Below are positions 21,835 to 25,634 of a DNA stretch of 25,634 nt, piece after piece. Each line of letters opens with the position of its first letter. Positions within the stretch are counted from its first letter, which is position 1. Source of the stretch: a virus; the IMG/VR virus record IMGVR_UViG_3300017772_000106, positions 1 to 25,634 of that record; one strand, written 5' to 3'. The translations under genes were made by a program, and so were the position numbers. Under the pieces are notes generated by a model. The model ran no database searches and had not been told where the DNA came from. It saw nothing but the letters and a program-made list of their open reading frames with translations.

Positions 21835-22139
21835 AATTTATTTGTTTTCTGTTCGTATTCGTTGTATGCTTTTAATTCGTTGCTGTTTAAATCTTCTATT
21901 GTGTACTTATGTGTATTGTTTCCGTACATCATTTCATCTGTGTAGTAAGGTATCTGTTTGCTACCAATGTCAATACCTTTAGCGTTAATCTCGTTCTCAA
22001 ATTTAACCTTGATGAATTGTTTGGTTAGTCCGTGCCACTCTGCTATTAATTCGGGCTTTGTTCCCCTTAAAACCAACTTGAGGATTTGGTATCTGTCCGC
22101 CTCCTCAAGTATGTGTTGGTATTTGTATTCACAAGTCAT
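21831..22139 (-). CDS. Small hypothetical protein in the replication cluster
   Basis: This encodes 102 residues. An N-terminal helix (YKYQHILEEADRYQILKLVL) leads to TKPELIAEWHGLTKQFIKVK, which looks like a short helix-turn-helix (PELIAEWHGLTKQFIK), then an acidic C-terminus (YTDEMMYGNN). A small DNA-binding or adaptor protein is plausible. It lies 3 bases after the SSB-like gene stop and overlaps the DUF1376-like gene by ATGA. No name can be given. Confidence 0.6.
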   Translation of the reverse strand: MTCEYKYQHILEEADRYQILKLVLRGTKPELIAEWHGLTKQFIKVKFENEINAKGIDIGSKQIPYYTDEMMYGNNTHKYTIEDLNSNELKAYNEYEQKTNKL

Positions 22140-22142
22140 AAC

Positions 22143-22412
22143 CTACCAAGGCATTGCCCCGTCTGATTTTTTAGTCTCAACAGGAGTCTCGTTTTCGTCT
22201 GTTGGCGGTTTGTATGTGTTAACACTCAGTGCTACGTCTTTTCCAAACCTATCTTTCTCAGTGTTAATATTAATGTTCAATTTTAAATAGCTTTTCCCCT
22301 CGTATTCAAAAAAGTGTTCTTGAGCTTTATTTAATTGAACTGTTGCTGTTATCCACTGGTCGGTTCTTTTTATACCTGAACCACAGTAGATTGTTTTCTG
22401 TTTATCTTCCAT
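22143..22412 (-). CDS. Single-stranded DNA-binding-like protein
   Basis: From ATG 22412, after an A-rich leader (AAATAAAACAAAT), this gives 89 residues. An upstream start at 22430 would overlap the exonuclease gene and is less likely. The core (TIYCGSGIKRTDQWITATVQ, FEYEGKSYLKLNININ, FGKDVALSVNTYKP) has the alternating strands of a small OB-like fold. The acidic C-terminus ends DGAMPW, an aromatic tip on a disordered tail as in SSB proteins, where it docks partner proteins. It lies between exonuclease and primosome genes. This supports a phage SSB role but sequence similarity alone is weak. Confidence 0.6.
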   Translation of the reverse strand: MEDKQKTIYCGSGIKRTDQWITATVQLNKAQEHFFEYEGKSYLKLNININTEKDRFGKDVALSVNTYKPPTDENETPVETKKSDGAMPW

Positions 22413-22419
22413 ATTTGTT

Positions 22420-23097
22420 TTATTTATCATTGTTTGTATTATTGTGTAAATATTCTCTACAAGCGTCTACACGGTCGCATATTTGTTCTATCACTGAAGC
22501 ATCGTACTCAATGTCAAAAGATTTAATTCTTAAATTCCAAGGCGTATCATCAAACACATAATGTTCTCTAAACTCTTGATAACTCAGTGATAAATCATTT
22601 ATCCTTCTGTATTCGTTCTCAATAATGTTATCAGGAGTATTCATTAGTGTGTAAACTAATTTAGACCTCGTCAAACCTGTAAGATGCATATAAACTTGAC
22701 ACTGGTAAAAATACGTTTTATTTTTTACCTCCGTATCAGTCAGTGGAAAAGTAAAACAATTCCAACTATTTTTTACTTCCAAAATAGCGTCTTTGTAAGT
22801 GTCGTCACTGTCTTGTATTACCACATCAGGAGTTCCAGTCATATACTCGTCAGCATAGGATTTTTCGTTTTTAAGTATATTAATGTCCATATACTCTCCA
22901 ATGAATTTTATAGATTCGTCCTCAACAGCGTTCCCCTTTTCTGTGTACTTGCTAGTAAAATTATTAATCTTTCCATATACTTGTTCAGCATACCATTCTT
23001 TAACATAGGTCTCTGCTCCTGTGGAAATTATCCTTTTCCCTGTAGGCTTCGCCATAATCCTTGACACAGCACTGGCTCTGATTTTAAATTTTCTCAT
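22420..23097 (-). CDS. YqaJ-type phage exonuclease
   Basis: From ATG 23097 (ATGA overlap with the upstream gene) this gives 225 residues; longer upstream starts run through the neighbour. The PD-(D/E)xK nuclease core is clear: helix with RASAVSRIM, EKGNAVEDESIKFI (candidate Glu), GTPDVVI (catalytic Asp91) and AILEVKNSW (Glu107-x-Lys109), then the Gln/Tyr motif YFYQCQVYMHLTG. Such enzymes chew one DNA strand and act with an annealing protein in phage recombination. The candidate annealing protein is two genes upstream and the SSB-like gene follows. Confident for fold and role. Confidence 0.82.
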   Translation of the reverse strand: MRKFKIRASAVSRIMAKPTGKRIISTGAETYVKEWYAEQVYGKINNFTSKYTEKGNAVEDESIKFIGEYMDINILKNEKSYADEYMTGTPDVVIQDSDDTYKDAILEVKNSWNCFTFPLTDTEVKNKTYFYQCQVYMHLTGLTRSKLVYTLMNTPDNIIENEYRRINDLSLSYQEFREHYVFDDTPWNLRIKSFDIEYDASVIEQICDRVDACREYLHNNTNNDK

Positions 23098-23333
23098 TTT
23101 TCTATAACTGTTAAATTTAACTCTCTTGCCACATAGTTGATGTGTTTTTGAGTGGTTACACTCCACCAACCTAGTTGATGAAGTTCGTCTCCACTGATTG
23201 TAGCTACATGTGTAACGTAACTTATTACTTTGTTGCCCTCAATTCTAAGGTTTTGATTGTATCTCTGTAATTGCATATTTGTTTGTTTTTCTTGTTTATA
23301 ATCTGACATCCACTGCCATTCTTTTTTATACAT
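23094..23333 (-). CDS. Small hypothetical protein before the exonuclease
   Basis: From the ATG at 23333 (8-base overlap with the upstream stop) this gives 79 residues. An upstream start at 23354 is possible. It begins MYKKEWQWMSDYKQEKQTNM, has ATISGDELHQLGWWSVTTQK in the centre and ends VARELNLTVIEK. The GDELHQLGWW turn and the closing helix could form a small DNA- or protein-binding domain. Not recognised. It is translationally coupled to the exonuclease (ATGA), so a role with the recombination enzymes is plausible. Confidence 0.6.
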   Translation of the reverse strand: MYKKEWQWMSDYKQEKQTNMQLQRYNQNLRIEGNKVISYVTHVATISGDELHQLGWWSVTTQKHINYVARELNLTVIEK

Positions 23334-23709
23334 TGTTAGGTTTCTTGAAGACATCCGCCTCTACATCTGAGTAAATGCCGTATTCATAAGCACTGATTAA
23401 TTTCAGTGTTAATCTATCTTTTAACCTTTTTTCAGCCATTGACCACGGATACGCCATCTTGCAGTTTTTTGGAGAGGCTTCCCCTGTTGACCACATGACT
23501 CTGTTACCTCGTTTTGCGTCTCCCACAATAGCTACGTCACTGTTTGTATCTCTGTATATCGTAGGTGCGCCAAACTGTATATTCTCTTGTGCTGCTATCT
23601 TTTCGCAAGCATCGTGTGTAATAATCCAAGTGCTTTTTGCACCTCTTTTAAGCTCCCAAAAGTCTTCTTTTGATAACTTATATTTTTTTGCTAGGTCTTG
23701 TATTGTCAT
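23326..23709 (-). CDS. Possible Rad52-like recombination-associated protein
   Basis: This encodes 127 residues: LAKKYKLSKEDFWELKRGAK, STWIITHDACEKIAAQENIQ, then SDVAIVGDAKRGNRVMWSTG and MAYPWSMAEKRLKDRLTLKL, ending with ISAYEYGIYSDVEADVFKK. The segment YP..MAEKR..DR..LKL is a pattern of Rad52/Sak-like annealing proteins and their partners, and this kind of protein is widespread in Bacteroidota phages. Upstream of a YqaJ exonuclease, an annealing function fits. It is short for a full annealase (usually 200 or more residues), so it might be only the conserved core. Confidence 0.5.
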   Translation of the reverse strand: MTIQDLAKKYKLSKEDFWELKRGAKSTWIITHDACEKIAAQENIQFGAPTIYRDTNSDVAIVGDAKRGNRVMWSTGEASPKNCKMAYPWSMAEKRLKDRLTLKLISAYEYGIYSDVEADVFKKPNNV

Positions 23710-24019
23710 AATTTTTGATTTTATTCATTGATTTATAGATTGTTTTCATTCTTCGTTCATTGTACTGCAGACCAATCTGTTTTAACTGCATTCCAATGTT
23801 ATTTAATTCTTTGATAAATTTATCAAATCTGTGTTGGTGTAATTCATAGTCATTGTTGGTTAACTTAAAATTTGATACAACACGTTTATTCCAATTAGCT
23901 CTGATGACTAAATGCCTCAATCTGTCTTGAAGGTATGCATTAGTTTCTGTAGCCCACCAATGATTTATATTGTCGTTTTGGTGCTGTTCGTTGTCGGGGT
24001 GTGGGTAGTGTACGCTCAT
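23678..24019 (-). CDS. Hypothetical early protein, His- and Asn-rich
   Basis: This encodes 113 residues. It starts MSVHYPHPDNEQHQNDNINH, then WATETNAYLQDRLRHLVIRA, and ends with a basic helix (NERRMKTIYKSMNKIKNYDN). It is mainly helical with several His and Trp. There is no recognisable motif. It overlaps the annealing-like gene by 32 bases and the small upstream gene by ATGA. Function unknown. Confidence 0.6.
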   Translation of the reverse strand: MSVHYPHPDNEQHQNDNINHWWATETNAYLQDRLRHLVIRANWNKRVVSNFKLTNNDYELHQHRFDKFIKELNNIGMQLKQIGLQYNERRMKTIYKSMNKIKNYDNTRPSKKI

Positions 24020-24177
24020 AACCTGTTGTATGTGTCCATTAGTTCTAATATTACTTCACTGTAGGATTTCCTGTTATTTATTTTACACTTCTGTTGAAAA
24101 GTCTCTATTGTAGATATTTTTTCCATTGGCACATAGAAACTCCTTGTTGTATATGATATTTCTTTTTTCATACTCAT
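24016..24177 (-). CDS. 53-residue small early protein
   Basis: A short gene not longer than 54 codons, with ATG 24177 overlapping the upstream stop (ATGA) and TGA overlapping the next ATG (ATGA). The product begins MSMKKEISYTTRSFYVPMEK and continues ISTIETFQQKCKINNRKSYS, then a Leu-rich end. It is basic and looks like a small regulator or DNA-binding peptide, but no motif is clear. The double overlap is strong evidence that it is translated. Confidence 0.65.
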   Translation of the reverse strand: MSMKKEISYTTRSFYVPMEKISTIETFQQKCKINNRKSYSEVILELMDTYNRL

Positions 24178-24569
24178 TTTATTTTTTCGGTTTTTAATTG
24201 TTCTTTAATTTGCTCGAGAACACGTTTTTTATGCGATTTACGAGCCTTTAGGCATAAATCCATAATAATAGGCAGGTCAGTAAAAAAAGTCTCAGGATTT
24301 ACAACTATAGTGTTATTTTCAGTTTCAAAATAAATTTCCTCGTGGTCTTCCCATATAGAAATTATTTCATGAATATACACATACCTGTCTTCATGCTCCG
24401 TCTGTTTATCCTTTTCCTTGTGAGCTTCTTTTAAGATTTTTATTTCATTGAGCAGTTCTGCTTCGTTTTGAGATTTTTGTAAATAAAATTCATTAATTTC
24501 TTTTAATTCTTTCACCTCTTGTTCTAGCTCGTAAATTTCGTCATTCAATATATCTTTACTTGTTCCCAT
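24174..24569 (-). CDS. Coiled-coil hypothetical early protein
   Basis: This encodes 131 residues. Residues 5-75 form a Leu/Glu/Lys coiled coil (ILNDEIYELEQEVKELKEIN, EAELLNEIKILKEAHKEKDK). The C-terminal half contains a small beta stretch (DRYVYIHEIISIWEDHEEIYF) followed by a basic helix (KARKSHKKRVLEQI). The LytTR-like or small regulator look of the middle is only suggestive. Function unknown. Confidence 0.6.
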   Translation of the reverse strand: MGTSKDILNDEIYELEQEVKELKEINEFYLQKSQNEAELLNEIKILKEAHKEKDKQTEHEDRYVYIHEIISIWEDHEEIYFETENNTIVVNPETFFTDLPIIMDLCLKARKSHKKRVLEQIKEQLKTEKIK

Positions 24570-24570
24570 A

Positions 24571-24834
24571 TTAACAGTATATTAGTGTTGTTGATTCTAT
24601 TTTTTCCTTCGCTTTCATACAAGCCTTTACAGCAAGAAACCAATTATAAGTCTGAAACACATTATCATACGCATAACAGTAGTCTTCCTCTGTTTGTGAC
24701 TCCCATAAGTCTTCTTCAACTCCGTCTAACTGACAAAGCATTTCGTCATTGTAATCATAACCACCGTAGTTGTTAAAAATATCCCACATCTTGCGTTGTA
24801 GGTCAAGACACTTTTTTTCCATTGTATTAGTCAT
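24571..24834 (-). CDS. Small acidic early protein, unknown function
   Basis: This encodes 87 residues, acidic and aromatic (DIFNNYGGYDYNDEMLCQLD, EEDLWESQTEEDYCYAYDNV), ending with a short basic Cys-containing helix. The high Asp/Glu content and Tyr/Trp richness resemble small phage proteins that mimic DNA or block host enzymes, but this is only composition. It overlaps the next gene upstream by 8 bases and lies one base before the coiled-coil gene. Confidence 0.6.
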   Translation of the reverse strand: MTNTMEKKCLDLQRKMWDIFNNYGGYDYNDEMLCQLDGVEEDLWESQTEEDYCYAYDNVFQTYNWFLAVKACMKAKEKIESTTLIYC

Positions 24835-25189
24835 TTTGTTCCTCCTCTGTAATTAATTCTTGATATAATTCATATTCAGCGCACCATCTGCTAACCTCAT
24901 CGTCATCATAATGATAATTTCTAATTTTAGCCCCTCCGTGTGCTTTTTCTCTGCAAGCCTCTTCAAAATTGTATTCATCATAAAACAAGTTTTCAGGGTC
25001 AAGGTTGTAATCTCCATCTGCGTGTAACCAATATATTGTGTAACCGTCACAGGTGTCCACTGAGTCAATCACCCAATCTTCAAATTGGTAATCAGACGTG
25101 ATTATTAGTTCGGTCTCTAAATAGGTCAAGAGGTCTTCCCCGAGTTCTGTTTGTAACATATTTTTTGCTATTTCAATCTGTGCTTTCAT
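24827..25189 (-). CDS. Acidic hypothetical early protein
   Basis: This encodes 120 residues with strong acidity: YLETELIITSDYQFEDWVID, SVDTCDGYTIYWLHADGDYN, EYNFEEACREKAHGGAKIRN and a closing helix with ITEEEQND. Asp/Glu dominate from start to end. No enzyme motif is seen. By composition it could be an anti-restriction or inhibitor type of protein, but this is inference from charge only. The ATG follows the upstream TAA closely (AATAATTATG). Confidence 0.6.
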   Translation of the reverse strand: MKAQIEIAKNMLQTELGEDLLTYLETELIITSDYQFEDWVIDSVDTCDGYTIYWLHADGDYNLDPENLFYDEYNFEEACREKAHGGAKIRNYHYDDDEVSRWCAEYELYQELITEEEQND

Positions 25190-25191
25190 AA

Positions 25192-25389
25192 TTATTTATT
25201 TTTTCTGTGTCTATTGTAAAATTTATTGTAGTCGTTAATATCTGATTTATCACTGTTCCATAAAAAGTTAAACTCATTAAGAGCCTCCTGTATGCCACAG
25301 TCAGAGCAGATACGTTTTCCAGTTTTTCTTGATAAAGCTGCAAGCCCTCTATCGATAGACGTACAGCAAGTGTTACATTGTATTTTCAT
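25192..25389 (-). CDS. Small zinc-ribbon-like protein
   Basis: From ATG 25389 this gives 65 residues; an ATG at 25404 would add five residues and overlap the upstream gene by 14 bases. The leader before 25389 is the more A-rich. The product has MKIQCNTCCTSIDRG and KTGKRICSDCGIQEAL: two CxxC pairs spaced by about 24 residues, as in small treble-clef or zinc-ribbon proteins of phages. It probably binds zinc and perhaps RNA polymerase or DNA. Metal binding is inferred from the cysteines. Confidence 0.65.
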   Translation of the reverse strand: MKIQCNTCCTSIDRGLAALSRKTGKRICSDCGIQEALNEFNFLWNSDKSDINDYNKFYNRHRKNK

Positions 25390-25390
25390 A

Positions 25391-25624
25391 TTAATTTCTT
25401 TCATAATTAGCTAAATATTCTTTACACAGTTTTGTTCCTGTTTTTATCTTTGCGTCAACCATAAATTCAAAGGTTTCTTTGTCTTTTCCTGAATACTCTA
25501 TAATTCCATCAAGAGTTAAAAAGCATCTATACAGCAAAGAAAATTCTGCCAACGGTATTCTAATATGTGAGTCGTTTTCTCTTAACGTATCTATTATTTG
25601 TTTATTTGTGTTTGTGTTTTTCAT
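25391..25624 (-). CDS. Small early protein at the right end
   Basis: This encodes 77 residues starting at ATG 25624, close to the window edge. It reads MKNTNTNKQIIDTLREN, then IRIPLAEFSLLYRCFLTLDG, KDKETFEFMVDAKIKTGTKL and ends ANYERN. It is mainly helical, with no clear motif. The leader before the ATG (ACAAAATACA) fits a Bacteroidota start. Upstream genes are not visible. Confidence 0.55.
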   Translation of the reverse strand: MKNTNTNKQIIDTLRENDSHIRIPLAEFSLLYRCFLTLDGIIEYSGKDKETFEFMVDAKIKTGTKLCKEYLANYERN

Positions 25625-25634
25625 TGTATTTTGT

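Noticed and set aside
24853-25068. 71-codon minus-strand frame inside the 24827-25189 gene
   Set aside because: It is a Met/Thr-rich alternative frame of the acidic early gene and lacks spacing and overlap consistent with the operon.
1-25634. Alternative genetic code (TAG or TGA recoded, as in some Bacteroidota phages)
   Set aside because: TAA, TAG and TGA all end genes at sensible places, such as TAG at 22143 and many ATGA overlaps, so the standard code applies; the single in-frame stop at 8182 is TAA.
1-25634. CRISPR array, insertion sequence, integrase or att site
   Set aside because: I found no spaced direct repeats, transposase or recombinase motifs and no tRNA-like target; only the short 11-base repeats at 4477-4509.

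Overview
This window looks like about 25.6 kb of a double-stranded DNA tailed phage (or prophage) of a Bacteroidota host, most likely a flavobacterial siphovirus. It is AT-rich. Every credible gene lies on the minus strand, so transcription runs from the right end of the window to the left. Genes are packed with ATGA, TAATG or few-base overlaps. Starts lack Shine-Dalgarno motifs and are preceded by A-rich leaders such as AAAACAAACAAT. The one good promoter candidate carries the Bacteroidota -7 motif TAnnTTTG. I see no integrase, repressor, lysis gene, tRNA or CRISPR array.

Layout in the direction of transcription. (1) About 25.6-23.7 kb: small early genes of unknown function, one with a zinc-ribbon-like motif. 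(2) 23.7-19.4 kb: replication and recombination, with a possible annealing protein, a YqaJ-type exonuclease, an SSB-like protein with an acidic tail, a DUF1376-like initiator, a RecA/DnaB-fold ATPase, several tiny ORFs and a Holliday-junction-resolvase-like nuclease. (3) 19.5-18.6 kb: a sigma-70-like protein and a conserved cysteine protein. (4) 18.6-15.1 kb: a ParB-like protein, a TET/JBP-like 2-oxoglutarate oxygenase, a stand-alone class II glutamine amidotransferase, a helical protein resembling the 5-hmdU-kinase / thymine-pyrophosphorylase group, and a P-loop kinase. I read these as a DNA thymine hypermodification cassette. (5) 15.1-13.5 kb: small and large terminase. (6) 13.5-13.3 kb: a non-coding switch with a terminator after terL and a promoter for the structural operon. 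(7) 13.3-1 kb: structural genes in an unusual order, with tail chaperone, neck and tail completion, baseplate-like proteins and tape measure first, then prohead protease, scaffold, major capsid, major tail protein and finally the portal, which runs off the left edge.

Main points for a second look. The hypermodification cassette contains no DNA methyltransferase, which favours thymine over 5-methylcytosine as substrate. The window contains no GATC and no CCGG by eye, while CASTG (CACTG/CAGTG) is about four times over-represented, roughly equally in both orientations. A T9 run in the tail chaperone gene joins two reading frames that together make one plausible protein (-1 frameshift or indel). 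A baseplate-like gene is interrupted by an in-frame stop at 8182, with a start-less remainder downstream. All family calls rest on reading translated sequence and motifs; no searches were run, and word counts were made by hand.
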